Shown here piece by piece: positions 16,295 to 24,643 of a DNA stretch of 64,000 nt. The position numbers and the translations under genes are program-made. This stretch comes from an uncultured Roseobacter sp. (lineage in GTDB: Bacteria > Pseudomonadota > Alphaproteobacteria > Rhodobacterales > Rhodobacteraceae). Location of the stretch: NCBI RefSeq assembly GCF_947491795.1, contig NZ_CANLKW010000005.1:124001-188000 (forward strand), written 5' to 3'. The notes beneath the pieces were generated by a model. The model saw nothing but the letters and a program-made list of their open reading frames with translations, did no database searches and was not told the DNA's origin. Positions within the stretch are counted from its first letter, which is position 1. Each line of letters opens with the position of its first letter.

Positions 16295-17022
16295 CGGAAC
16301 CGGTCCAGCAGTTTCTGCATGGCCGTTCTGTCGTCGGGTGCGGGCGTGTCCGGGGCTGCTGCCCGGGGCTGTGCGGGTTTGTCTATGGCGGCGGGTTTGG
16401 CGGGTTTTGCAGCTTTTGCAGCGGCGGGTTTCTGGTTTCCGGTGCCGGAGCGCGGCGGGGCTGTGCGCAGCGCCACGGCGTTGAGGAATTTGTCCGGGGC
16501 TCCGGCGGCCAGCCAGGCGGCGCCGTCGCTGATGCCGCGAAGCACATCATCGAGCCAGTCCTGGTCTGCTTTGGCAAAATCGCTGAGCACATAGGAGGGC
16601 ACGCGGTCCTTGTGACCGGGGTGCCCGACCCCCAGCCGCACACGGGCATAGTCGGGGCCGATATGCGCATGCACAGAACGCAGGCCATTGTGCCCGGCGT
16701 GCCCGCCGCCCACCTTGTGTTTCACCTTGCCGGGGGCGAGGTCGATCTCGTCATGCAGCACCACGACATCCCCGGGCGTCAGCTTGTAAAACCGCATGGC
16801 CGCCTGCACCGACTGGCCGGAGTTGTTCATGAAGGTTTCGGGCTTGAGCAGCACCGCGCGATCAGAGCCGAAACGCGCCTCGGTCAGACTGCCCTGATGT
16901 TTGCCCTTCCAGGGGCCAAAGCCGTGATCCGCCGCGATGCGGTCCAATGCCATGAACCCGATATTATGCCTGTTTCCCGCGTATCTGGCCCCCGGGTTGC
17001 CCAGGCCGACGATGAGTTTCAC
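16291..17022 (-). CDS. pth: Peptidyl-tRNA hydrolase with extended Ala/Pro/Lys-rich tail
   Basis: Pth releases tRNA from peptidyl-tRNA dropped by ribosomes. Family motifs are KLIVGLGNPGARYAGNRHNIGF (catalytic His near residue 20), FMNNSGQSV and HDEIDLAPGK, and GGGHAGHNGLRS. The protein has 243 residues, about 50 more than usual; the surplus is a low-complexity C-terminal tail from about residue 195 (repeated AAKAAKPAKP-type sequence), also frequent in roseobacters. I chose GTG at 17022, preceded by CAGGGAGC; a longer frame starts at 17091 but adds a non-family leader. Confidence 0.94.
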   Translation of the reverse strand: MKLIVGLGNPGARYAGNRHNIGFMALDRIAADHGFGPWKGKHQGSLTEARFGSDRAVLLKPETFMNNSGQSVQAAMRFYKLTPGDVVVLHDEIDLAPGKVKHKVGGGHAGHNGLRSVHAHIGPDYARVRLGVGHPGHKDRVPSYVLSDFAKADQDWLDDVLRGISDGAAWLAAGAPDKFLNAVALRTAPPRSGTGNQKPAAAKAAKPAKPAAIDKPAQPRAAAPDTPAPDDRTAMQKLLDRFR

Positions 17023-17068
17023 GCTGTCTGCTCCCTGATATTGCAGCGCAGCATAACACCGGGTCTGC

Positions 17069-17103
17069 AGAAACGAAATACGGGGCCGCAAGGGGCCCCG
17101 TAT
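17069..17103 (-). terminator. Intrinsic terminator of rplY
   Basis: ATACGGGGCC and GGCCCCGTAT (17078-17087 and 17094-17103) form a perfect 10-bp stem with a 6-base loop. Read on the minus strand it is followed by TTTCGTTT, so it terminates transcription from rplY ahead of pth. Confidence 0.85.
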
Positions 17104-17127
17104 CCGTCATTCCCGTGATGGGAAATC

Positions 17128-17775
17128 TTATTCTTCTGCGTCGGCTTCCGCCTCGGGTGCATCGCCCTCTTCGCCGTCTTCGTCGTCCTCGTCGGCGGAC
17201 GTGAGACCAGCAGGTGCAGAGAGCTGGGCAATGACAAAGTCACGGTCAATCGTCGGTTTTGCCCCTGCGGGCAGGTCAACCGAGGAGATCGTGATGTTGT
17301 CGCCGATTTCCATTTCCGAGATGTCGATTGTGATGTGATCGGGGATATCGCCCGCTGTCACAACCAGTTCGACTTCCGGACGGATCAGCGTCAGCACGCC
17401 GCCCTTTTTCAGGCCGGGAGCCACATCGTCGCCCACAACCTCAACCGCGATGAAGAGGTTGATTTTTGTGGTACGCTTGAGGCGCATGAAATCGATGTGC
17501 GTCGGCAGATCCTTGACCACGTGACGCTGCACGTCGCGGCAGATCACGCGGACGTCGTCATGTCCTTCGACCTTCATGTTGAACAGGGTCGACTTGAACC
17601 GACCTGCACGCAGCTTTTTGATCAGCACGTTAAAGGGGATGTTGATCGGAAGCGGGTCCGTGTCACCACCAAAAACAATACCAGGAACCATGCCATCGCG
17701 GCGTGCCTGACGAGCGGCGCCCTTGCCTGTCCCCGTCCGTTCCTGAGCGACAAGATCCGGAATTTCTCCAGCCAT
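17128..17775 (-). CDS. rplY: 50S ribosomal protein L25 (general stress protein Ctc type)
   Basis: L25 binds 5S rRNA. The 215-residue form has the N-terminal 5S-binding domain (about residues 7-95, with GKGAARQARRDGMVPGIVFG) plus the TL5-like C-terminal domain, and ends in a strongly acidic tail (about 188-215). It starts at ATG 17775 with GGAGAG upstream. pth follows, the usual rplY-pth order, but a strong terminator separates them. A hairpin and a TATACG promoter box lie in its leader. Confidence 0.95.
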   Translation of the reverse strand: MAGEIPDLVAQERTGTGKGAARQARRDGMVPGIVFGGDTDPLPINIPFNVLIKKLRAGRFKSTLFNMKVEGHDDVRVICRDVQRHVVKDLPTHIDFMRLKRTTKINLFIAVEVVGDDVAPGLKKGGVLTLIRPEVELVVTAGDIPDHITIDISEMEIGDNITISSVDLPAGAKPTIDRDFVIAQLSAPAGLTSADEDDEDGEEGDAPEAEADAEE

Positions 17776-17797
17776 TGATACTCTCCAATAAATAAGG

Positions 17798-17826
17798 GCG
17801 GGGCTCCTCCAAGGCTGTAGCCCCGC
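17798..17826 (-). promoter_or_regulatory. Leader hairpin of rplY
   Basis: GCGGGGCT and AGCCCCGC form a perfect 8-bp stem with a 13-base loop in the short rplY leader, ending about 14 bases before GGAGAG. On the mRNA it is followed by CCTTATTTATT. It could be an attenuator or a binding site for L25; both are inference. Confidence 0.45.
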
Positions 17827-17837
17827 GTGAAGCCGCG

Positions 17838-17866
17838 CGTATAGACCGGAATCGGTGCCTTGGAAA
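17838..17866 (-). promoter_or_regulatory. Probable promoter of rplY
   Basis: TATACG (17838-17843 on the minus strand) followed by CGCGG is a good -10 with the same CTATACGCGC core as the rpsA promoter. The -35 at 17861-17866 (TTTCCA, 17-base spacer) is weak. Confidence 0.4.
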
Positions 17867-17922
17867 GAGGTTTTTGCGCTGGCCCTGCTTGCGGGCGACA
17901 CGGCCCCGTGCGAGGGGTGCGC

Positions 17923-19095
17923 ATGGGCATTCTGAACGATCTCCGGGTCTCGCGCAAACCACTCGCCGGCTTTCTGGTCATTGGCGGGGCGTGGGCTGCG
18001 TTTTTCGCCCAGATGCCGGTGATCAAGGCGGCCATCGGTGCATCCGACGGTGTCTACGGCACGCTGGTACTCTTCTCCTCAATGGGGGCGCTGGCGGCGA
18101 TGTGGCTGGCGCCGCTGGCCGACCGGCTGATGGGCCGATGGGCACTGCCCGGCTCGTCACTGCTGGTGGCGGGCGGCATGGCCGCTGCGGGTGCGGCGGC
18201 GGGGCCGATGGCCTTTGTGCTGGGGCTGTTGCTGGCGGCTGTCGGATCGGGTGTGGTGGATGTGCTGGTCAATGTGCGTGTGTCCGAAAAAGAGGAACAG
18301 CTGGGCCGCCCCCTGATGAACCTGAACCACGCGATGTACTCTTTTACATACGCGGGTGCCGCCCTGCTGACCGGGGTGCTGCGCGAGCTGGCATGGACAC
18401 CGCTGCAGATTTTCACCGCTTTTTTCTGCATCGTGGTGGTGCTGGCCGCTGTGATGCTGGAGCGGCGGGCCGTGGGTCTTGCAGACAAAAGCGACGCGGT
18501 GCCGGATACGGTGCTGCCCGCCCGTCTGGTCTGGCTGGGTGGCGGCATGGTGATGGTGGCCTTTCTGGTCGAGGCCTCATCAGAGGGCTGGTCAACGCTG
18601 CATCTGGAACGCACGCTGGGCGGTGGCCCGGCAGAGGGTGCGATGGGGCCGGCGATCCTGGGCCTGACCATGGGGATCGGGCGTCTGGCCGGGCATCTGT
18701 TGTCGGACCGTCTGCCAGAGCTGAAGCTGATGGTTGTGGCCTGTCTGGCGGCGGCGGCTGGTCTGGTCATTGCCGGTGCCGCGCCGGGGCTTTTTGTCGC
18801 CTATTTCGGGTTTGGCCTGACCGGCCTTGGGGTGTCTGTCATTGCCCCGCTGACGCTGGCGCTGGTGGGACGGGTGGTGCCCCCAAAGGCCAGGCTTGCG
18901 GCCATCAGCCGGGTGTCGGTGCTGGGGTACGGGGCGTTTTTCATGGGGCCGCCGCTGATGGGGCTGACATCCGAGCTGCTGGGCCTGCGCGCCGGGTTTA
19001 TCCTGGTGGGCGGGATCATGGTTCTGGCGGCCCTGGCCCTGGTGCCCGCGCTGGGGCGCACGGTCATGTCCCGGCAGGAAGCAGGCCGCGTCTGA
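17923..19095 (+). CDS. Major facilitator superfamily transporter
   Basis: The 390-residue protein has about twelve hydrophobic helices in two halves and a VNVRVSEKEEQLGRPLMNLNHAMYSF loop after helix 4. The overall type resembles sugar- or multidrug-like MFS permeases of the FucP/YbjJ kind, but the substrate cannot be told. I chose ATG 17923, with GAGGGG upstream; the frame is open from 17860 but that part is not membrane-like. It stands divergent from rplY and convergent with lldD. Confidence 0.85.
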   Translation: MGILNDLRVSRKPLAGFLVIGGAWAAFFAQMPVIKAAIGASDGVYGTLVLFSSMGALAAMWLAPLADRLMGRWALPGSSLLVAGGMAAAGAAAGPMAFVLGLLLAAVGSGVVDVLVNVRVSEKEEQLGRPLMNLNHAMYSFTYAGAALLTGVLRELAWTPLQIFTAFFCIVVVLAAVMLERRAVGLADKSDAVPDTVLPARLVWLGGGMVMVAFLVEASSEGWSTLHLERTLGGGPAEGAMGPAILGLTMGIGRLAGHLLSDRLPELKLMVVACLAAAAGLVIAGAAPGLFVAYFGFGLTGLGVSVIAPLTLALVGRVVPPKARLAAISRVSVLGYGAFFMGPPLMGLTSELLGLRAGFILVGGIMVLAALALVPALGRTVMSRQEAGRV

Positions 19096-19211
19096 GGTAT
19101 CTGCGGGCGCTCCGCCTGGTCATTCCGCCCGCGCGGCGCGCAGCGGGTCAGAGGGCCGGGCCCGCCATTGTGGCGTTATGACCACCCGGCGCCGTGTGGG
19201 TTTGTGACCGG

Positions 19212-20378
19212 TCAGCTCTGCCAGCGTCCTTCAAACTCTTCGGGAACCAGCAGGTTATGACGGCCCAGGCGGTTCACATCGGTCTCGCCGCAGAGCGCCA
19301 TCGTCGTGTCCAGTTCCTTTTGAATGATCTCCAGGGCTTTGGTCACGCCAGGCTGGCCCATGGCCCCCAGACCGTAGATGAAGGCACGCCCGATGTACGT
19401 GCCCTTTGCGCCCATCGCGAGGGCCTTGAGCACGTCCTGGCCGGAGCGGATACCACTGTCGAGATGCACTTCGATCTGGTCGCCCACCGCCTCGAGGATT
19501 GAGGGCAGGGCACGGATGGAGCTGAGTGCGCCGTCCAGCTGACGGCCACCATGGTTGGAAACCACAATGGCATCGGCACCCACCTTAAGCGCCATTTTTG
19601 CGTCATCTGCATCCAGAATACCCTTGAGAATGACCTTGCCGCCCCATTCCTCTTTGATCTTGGCGACCTTGTCCCAGTCGAGCGACGGATCAAAGGATTC
19701 CGCAGCCCAGGTGCTGAGGGATTTGGGGTCGGAGATCCCCTGCACATGCCCCACGATATTGCCAAACTCGCGCCGTTTCGCGCTGAGCATTTCGATGCCC
19801 CAGGCCCATTTGGTCGCCAGATTGGCCATGGTCTTCAGGGTCAGTTTCGGCGGCGCAGACAGGCCGTTTTTCAGGTCCTTGTGACGCTGACCCAGGATCT
19901 GCAGATCAAGCGTGATCACCAGTGCTGAACAGTTCGCGTCCTTTGCCCGCTGGATCAGGCGGGAGACGTAGTCGGTGTCGCGCATCATATAAAGCTGGAA
20001 CCAGAAGGGTTTGCCGGTGAAACCCGCCACGTCCTCGATGGAGTTGATGGACATGGTGCTGAGTGTGAAGGGCACGCCGAATTTTTCCGCAGCCCGCGCG
20101 GCTTTCATTTCGCCGTCGGCGTGCTGCATGCCGGTGATGCCCACCGGGGCGAGCGCCACGGGCATCGCCACCTCCTCGCCGATCATGGTGCCAGCGGTGG
20201 TCCTGCCTGTCATGTCTACCGCCACACGCTGGCGCAGCCGTATCTGGTCAAAATCGGATGTGTTTTCGCGGAACGTCTGTTCCGTCCAGCTGCCGGATTC
20301 TGTGTAGTCAAAGAACATGCGCGGGACGCGCCGCTCATAAATACGCTTGAGATCATTGATGTTTGTGATGACGGGCAT
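19212..20378 (-). CDS. lldD: FMN-dependent L-lactate dehydrogenase or related alpha-hydroxy acid oxidase
   Basis: This is an FMN TIM-barrel enzyme oxidising L-lactate to pyruvate and feeding electrons to the membrane. Landmarks are the N-terminal NINDLKRIYERRVPRMFFDYTESGSW, PVALAPVGITGM, FQLYMMRD, the long LldD-type insertion (KNGLSAPPKLTLKTM) and the catalytic SNHGGRQLDGA with His and Arg, then DSGIRSGQDVLKA. From ATG 20378 it has 388 residues; a GTG at 20390 would add four. The close homologue mandelate dehydrogenase cannot be excluded. A promoter with a 17-base spacer lies just upstream. Confidence 0.88.
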   Translation of the reverse strand: MPVITNINDLKRIYERRVPRMFFDYTESGSWTEQTFRENTSDFDQIRLRQRVAVDMTGRTTAGTMIGEEVAMPVALAPVGITGMQHADGEMKAARAAEKFGVPFTLSTMSINSIEDVAGFTGKPFWFQLYMMRDTDYVSRLIQRAKDANCSALVITLDLQILGQRHKDLKNGLSAPPKLTLKTMANLATKWAWGIEMLSAKRREFGNIVGHVQGISDPKSLSTWAAESFDPSLDWDKVAKIKEEWGGKVILKGILDADDAKMALKVGADAIVVSNHGGRQLDGALSSIRALPSILEAVGDQIEVHLDSGIRSGQDVLKALAMGAKGTYIGRAFIYGLGAMGQPGVTKALEIIQKELDTTMALCGETDVNRLGRHNLLVPEEFEGRWQS

Positions 20379-20402
20379 GGGTTTTCTCACTTTGGTTAGT
20401 TT

Positions 20403-20431
20403 TCATTACCAATTTCAGCGCGGGCCATCAA
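20403..20431 (-). promoter_or_regulatory. Probable lldD promoter
   Basis: On the minus strand TTGATG (20426-20431) and TAATGA (20403-20408) are separated by 17 bases, 25 bases upstream of the lldD ATG. Both boxes are reasonable sigma-70 matches. Confidence 0.45.
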
Positions 20432-20460
20432 CTCGGAAATCAGAGCAGAAAATTCTTGAA

Positions 20461-20499
20461 TGGTGCGATATTGTACTATATTGGTGCGATATTGTACTA
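20461..20499. repeat. Two 18-bp direct repeats, probable operator of the MarR regulator
   Basis: The 18-mer TGGTGCGATATTGTACTA occurs at 20461-20478 and again, identical, at 20482-20499, a 21-bp period (two helical turns). Inside the first copy and its flank, ATATTGTACTATAT (20468-20481) is a near-perfect palindrome, the usual shape of MarR boxes. The pair lies just upstream of the ribosome binding site of the nitroreductase-like gene, whose operon also encodes a MarR protein. Confidence 0.8.
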
Positions 20500-20513
20500 A
20501 TAGGAGATCCAAG

Positions 20514-21620
20514 ATGACTTTGTCCCGAAGAAAAGTTCTGTCCCTTGTCGGTGGCGGTGCCATTGTCGCGGCAGCCATTCCCGCTGCGGCCTTTCTGAAC
20601 ACGCGCACACCACAGGCCGCTGTCGCACCCTGGCAGCTTGCCGGCAGCTATGCCGATCCGCGCAAAAACGCGCTGAGCTTTGCGCTGCTGGCGCCGAACC
20701 CACACAACCTGCAACCCTGGAAAGTTGAGCTGGTGGGGGAGGACACGGTTCTGCTGTGGCAGGACACAGACAAACGGCTGCCGGAAACCGACCCCTTTGA
20801 CCGGCAGATCATCATAGGGCTGGGCTGCTTTCTGGAACAGATGGTGCTGGCGGCAGGGGGTGCGGGTTACAGCGCGGATGTCAGCCTCTGGCCGGACGGG
20901 GAAGAAGGCCCGGTCGCGCGCGCGGTTTTTGCGCAGGGCGGGGCGGCAGACCCTCTTGCGGCACATATGCTGGCGCGTCGGTCCTGCAAAGAACCCTTTG
21001 AAGCGCGCGCACTGGCGGCCGATGCCGTGGCAGCATTAAGCGAATATGCCGGGATCATCACGGATGCCAGGCAGGTCGTGCAGCTGAAATCCCTGACCTG
21101 GGACGCCTGGGTGACAGAGATGGAGACGCCCCGGACGCTGATGGAATCGGTTGATCTGATGCGTTTTGGCAAAGCAGAGATCAACGCCAGCCCGGATGGC
21201 ATCGATCTGGGCGGACCCTTTCTGGAGACCCTGATGCTGGCCGGTGTGGTCAGCCGCAAGGTGCAGGCTGACCCGGACAGCCGCGGGTTTCAGGAGGGTG
21301 TGAAAATCTACAACGAAATGTTGTTTGCCACGCCGGCTTATGCGGTTCTGACCAGTTCGGACAACAGCCGCGAGGCGCAGATCGGTGCCGGGCGCGCCTG
21401 GCTGCGCCTGAACCTGAAATGCACAGCACTCGGGCTGTCGCTGCATCCGGTCAGCCAGTGTCTGCAGGAATACCCCGAGATGAGCGCGCATTACGACCGG
21501 GCGCATAAACTGCTGGCCGCACCCGGCGAGACAGTTCAAATGCTCGGGCGGGTGGGCTATGGTCCGGGCGTGGCGCCGTCGCCGCGCTGGCCGCTGGAGG
21601 CAAAACTGTTGAATGGCTGA
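20514..21620 (+). CDS. Tat-exported nitroreductase-fold protein
   Basis: The 368-residue protein begins with a twin-arginine signal (SRRKVLSLVGGGAIVAAAIPAAAF), so it is likely exported folded with a cofactor. The rest resembles the Acg-like nitroreductase group: ALLAPNPHNLQPWKVEL (flavin-contact pattern), FDRQIIIGLGCFLEQMVLA and GRAWLRLNLKCTALGLSLHPVSQ. A flavin role is probable; the substrate is unknown. ATG 20514 has GGAG eight bases upstream. It shares an operon with the overlapping MarR gene and starts directly behind two operator-like repeats. Confidence 0.8.
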   Translation: MTLSRRKVLSLVGGGAIVAAAIPAAAFLNTRTPQAAVAPWQLAGSYADPRKNALSFALLAPNPHNLQPWKVELVGEDTVLLWQDTDKRLPETDPFDRQIIIGLGCFLEQMVLAAGGAGYSADVSLWPDGEEGPVARAVFAQGGAADPLAAHMLARRSCKEPFEARALAADAVAALSEYAGIITDARQVVQLKSLTWDAWVTEMETPRTLMESVDLMRFGKAEINASPDGIDLGGPFLETLMLAGVVSRKVQADPDSRGFQEGVKIYNEMLFATPAYAVLTSSDNSREAQIGAGRAWLRLNLKCTALGLSLHPVSQCLQEYPEMSAHYDRAHKLLAAPGETVQMLGRVGYGPGVAPSPRWPLEAKLLNG

Positions 21621-22086
21621 CGATCCCGTCGCGCTCTGTTTCGAGGTTTTCAACGAAATAGGGATTATCGAACAACTGAGCAGGTCGCTGCTTGAGGCGC
21701 GTCTGCCAGACGGTCTGATCGCGCCGCATTTCGGTGTGATCAGTCATCTGGTGCGCCGCGGCGACGGGCGCACGCCGATAGAGATGGCCCGCGCGTTTCA
21801 GGTGCCCAAGACCAGCATGACCCATACGGTCAAAGGGCTGGAGGCGCATGGCCTGGTGGAGGTGCGGCCAAACCCGGATGACGGGCGGTCCAAGCGGGTC
21901 TGGCTGACCCCGGCGGGACGTGCGTTTCGCGATCAGACCATCCGCGCTTTGGCGCCTGATCTGGAGCGTCTTTCGAAAGGTGTCGATGTGGCGGACCTGG
22001 TGGGCATGTTGCCTGCCCTGCGGGCGCTGCGCGCCTTTCTGGATGCGGACCGTGACCGGCCTGGCACCCCCGATCCGTCAGGCTGA
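21613..22086 (+). CDS. MarR-family transcriptional regulator
   Basis: The 157-residue protein has the MarR layout: N-terminal dimer helix, winged helix (TPIEMARAFQVPKTSMTHTVKGLEAHGLVEVRPNPDDGRSKRVWLTPAGR, about residues 56-105) and C-terminal dimer helices. Its ATG overlaps the end of the nitroreductase-like gene by eight bases, so translation is coupled. I infer that it represses its own operon through the 21-bp-period repeats at 20461-20499. Its 3' end overlaps the convergent trpA by nine bases. Confidence 0.88.
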   Translation: MADDPVALCFEVFNEIGIIEQLSRSLLEARLPDGLIAPHFGVISHLVRRGDGRTPIEMARAFQVPKTSMTHTVKGLEAHGLVEVRPNPDDGRSKRVWLTPAGRAFRDQTIRALAPDLERLSKGVDVADLVGMLPALRALRAFLDADRDRPGTPDPSG

Positions 22087-22869
22087 ATGCGCCCCGTCTG
22101 CGAGGGTACGCACAAAATCCAGCACATCGGCCGTGCTGTCACCGGCAGCAATGCGGCTCACAATGGCCGAGCCCACGACGACCCCGTCCGCCACACTGGC
22201 AATTGAGCGCGATTTTTCCGGTGTATTCACACCAAAGCCCACAATGACGGGCAGCCCGCTGGCCTCGCGGATGCGTTTGACCTCGGGGCCCACATCGCCC
22301 GCCTGAGCCTCTGCCGCGCCGGTGATCCCGGTGATGGACACATAATACACAAAACCCGAGGTGTTCCGGACAACACGCGGCAGCCTTTTGTCATCTGTGG
22401 TCGGTGTGGCAAGACGGATAAAGTTCAGCCCGGCTTTTTGCGCAGGCAGGCAGAGCTCAGCGTCTTCTTCGGGCGGCAGATCAACAACAATCAGACCGTC
22501 AATTCCGGCGCTGACGGCCTCTTTCAGAAAGTCATCCACACCGTGGCTGTAGATCGGGTTGTAATAGCCCATCAGAACGATCGGCGTTACCTGGTCGCTT
22601 TCCCGGAAGGCGCGGGCGAGATCGAGCGTGCGCCTGAGGGTCATACCGCCTTCGAGCGCGCGCTGGCCTGCCAGCTGGATCGTCGGGCCGTCGGCCATCG
22701 GATCGGTGAAGGGCAGGCCCAGTTCGATGACATCCACGCCGGCGGCGGGCAGGCCGCGCACAATCTCCAGCGAGGTGTCAAAATCCGGGTCCCCGGCCAT
22801 CACATAGGAGACGAATGCTTTTTTCCCTGCTCGGGACAGCTCGGCAAACTTGGCGTCGATACGGGTCAT
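22078..22869 (-). CDS. trpA: Tryptophan synthase alpha chain
   Basis: TrpA cleaves indole-glycerol phosphate and channels indole to TrpB. The 263-residue TIM barrel shows the catalytic Glu and Asp in IELGLPFTDPMADGPTIQ (about residues 48-65), GYYNPIYSHG, GLIVVDLPPEE and GFGVNTPEKSR at the phosphate site. It begins with ATG 22869. It is unlinked from trpFB in the window and lies alone on the minus strand, tail to tail with the MarR gene. Confidence 0.96.
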   Translation of the reverse strand: MTRIDAKFAELSRAGKKAFVSYVMAGDPDFDTSLEIVRGLPAAGVDVIELGLPFTDPMADGPTIQLAGQRALEGGMTLRRTLDLARAFRESDQVTPIVLMGYYNPIYSHGVDDFLKEAVSAGIDGLIVVDLPPEEDAELCLPAQKAGLNFIRLATPTTDDKRLPRVVRNTSGFVYYVSITGITGAAEAQAGDVGPEVKRIREASGLPVIVGFGVNTPEKSRSIASVADGVVVGSAIVSRIAAGDSTADVLDFVRTLADGAHSA

Positions 22870-23017
22870 TTTCTGCGGCCTTCTGGAAATCTCTGGTCCC
22901 GAATGCCCAAATCAGCCCGGGAAATCAATGCATCAAAACCGGTGTCCGGCGCGCTCCGCCCTGCCCACGGGTAAAAAAATCCGGATTTCCCCTCTACGCG
23001 GGCCGGATGGTGATTAT

Positions 23018-23218
23018 ATGGGGTTCATGAATTACCTTCTTGCCATACTGCTTCCGCCGCTTTCGATTCTGCTGACCGGGCGCCCGATCATCGCAATCCT
23101 GGTGTTTATCATCTGGATCCCCGCCCTGTTCTTTTCAGGCGGGCTGACCCATCCGATGTTCATTCTCCTGGCCTGGGCGCTGATCTTTCATGCCCGTGAG
23201 GACCGGCGCGGACGATGA
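23018..23218 (+). CDS. YqaE/Pmp3-like small membrane protein
   Basis: The 66-residue hydrophobic peptide has two or three membrane segments. The N-terminus MNYLLAILLPPLSILLTG matches the Pmp3/YqaE signature (LAIxLPPLxxxL), a group linked to membrane potential and salt stress. Start is either ATG 23018 (GGATGG seven bases before) or ATG 23027 (MNYLLAIL), which fits the family better; I list the longer. It precedes ychF on the same strand with a gap of about 60 bases. Confidence 0.75.
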   Translation: MGFMNYLLAILLPPLSILLTGRPIIAILVFIIWIPALFFSGGLTHPMFILLAWALIFHAREDRRGR

Positions 23219-23277
23219 GACTTGTCTTGAGCGGGCGCAGGTCATAAGGACTTGCGCCAGCAACAAAGGACATCGTC

Positions 23278-24375
23278 ATGGGTTTCAAAATGGGTATCGT
23301 GGGGCTGCCGAATGTCGGTAAATCCACATTGTTCAACGCGCTGACGCGGACCGCGGCGGCGCAGGCGGCCAATTTTCCGTTTTGTACCATTGAGCCCAAC
23401 GTTGGTGAGGTGGCCGTGCCGGACGACCGGCTCGACCGGCTGGCCGAGATCGCCTCGTCCCGTCAGATTATTCCCACACGCATGACTTTTGTGGATATTG
23501 CCGGGCTCGTCAAAGGCGCGTCCAAAGGGGAGGGGCTGGGCAACCAGTTTCTGGCCAATATCCGTGAAGTTGACGCCATCGCGCATGTCCTGCGGTGTTT
23601 TGAGGACGGCGATGTTACCCATGTGGAGGGCAAGGTCGACCCCGTGGCAGACGCCGAAACAATCGACACAGAGCTGATGCTGGCCGATATCGAGAGCATT
23701 GAAAAGCGTCTCCAGAACATTGTGCGCAAAGTGCGCGGTGGCGACAAAGAAGCGGTGCAGCAGGAACGGCTTCTCCGGATGGCGCTGGACGTGCTGGAGC
23801 AGGGCAAGCCTGCGCGGGTCGTTGAGGTGGATCCGGAGGATGAGCGGGCCTGGAAAATGCTGCAGCTGCTGACCACCAAACCGGTGCTTTATGTGTGCAA
23901 TGTGGATGAGGCAGAAGCCGCCGGGGGCAATGCACTTTCCGCCCGTGTAGCGGAAATGGCCGCGGCACAGGGAAACTCCCATGTGATTATTTCGGCCAGG
24001 ATCGAAGAAGAAATCAGCCAGCTGGAACCCGATGAAGCCGGGATGTTTCTGGAAGAGATGGGGTTGTCAGAGGCGGGTCTCGATCGTCTGATCCGCGCGG
24101 GCTATGAATTGTTGCATCTTGAGACCTATTTTACGGTTGGGCCCAAGGAAGCACGTGCATGGACCATCCGGGAAGGAACGACGGCGCCAAAGGCCGCCGG
24201 CGTGATCCATGGCGATTTTGAAAAAGGGTTTATCCGGGCTGAGACGGTTGCATACGATGATTTCGTCACCCTTGGAGGCGAGAGTGCCGCGCGCGAAGCA
24301 GGCAAGCTGCGTGCAGAGGGGAAGTCTTATGTGGTGCGGGACGGCGACGTTCTGCATTTCCTGTTTAACACCTGA
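23278..24375 (+). CDS. ychF: Redox-regulated ribosome-binding ATPase YchF
   Basis: YchF is an OLA1-type P-loop ATPase linked to ribosomes and stress. The 365-residue protein has G1 GLPNVGKST (about residues 8-16), the switch DIAGLVKGASKGEGLGNQFL, the altered G4 NVDE that favours ATP over GTP, and a C-terminal TGS-like domain ending DGDVLHFLFNT. It starts at ATG 23278. Length and sequence are typical. Confidence 0.96.
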   Translation: MGFKMGIVGLPNVGKSTLFNALTRTAAAQAANFPFCTIEPNVGEVAVPDDRLDRLAEIASSRQIIPTRMTFVDIAGLVKGASKGEGLGNQFLANIREVDAIAHVLRCFEDGDVTHVEGKVDPVADAETIDTELMLADIESIEKRLQNIVRKVRGGDKEAVQQERLLRMALDVLEQGKPARVVEVDPEDERAWKMLQLLTTKPVLYVCNVDEAEAAGGNALSARVAEMAAAQGNSHVIISARIEEEISQLEPDEAGMFLEEMGLSEAGLDRLIRAGYELLHLETYFTVGPKEARAWTIREGTTAPKAAGVIHGDFEKGFIRAETVAYDDFVTLGGESAAREAGKLRAEGKSYVVRDGDVLHFLFNT

Positions 24376-24643
24376 GGTGCCTGGTCGGTGTATTAGTGCG
24401 CTGATTGTCTGCTCATAGGCGGTCGTTTTTTGGGCGGGGCCCATGCTCCCGCATCATCTTGTGCACTGTAGCCGCGACCAGCGAGGCCCGCGCAGGACCG
24501 GATCAAAGGTCTGGCTGATCTCTCATTCAGTCATGCGTTTCTTTTTGCTGCCTGGTCCCGCCGCCGTCGTCACCCGGACACTTTGTGATCACTCCGGAGG
24601 CGGTGCTTTTGACAAACGGGAACTCTTTACAAATGCGGATGGT

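Noticed and set aside
20396..20608. Small minus-strand gene upstream of lldD ending in an acidic helical-looking sequence
   Set aside because: It runs across the 18-bp operator repeats and antisense to the nitroreductase start, with no ribosome binding site.
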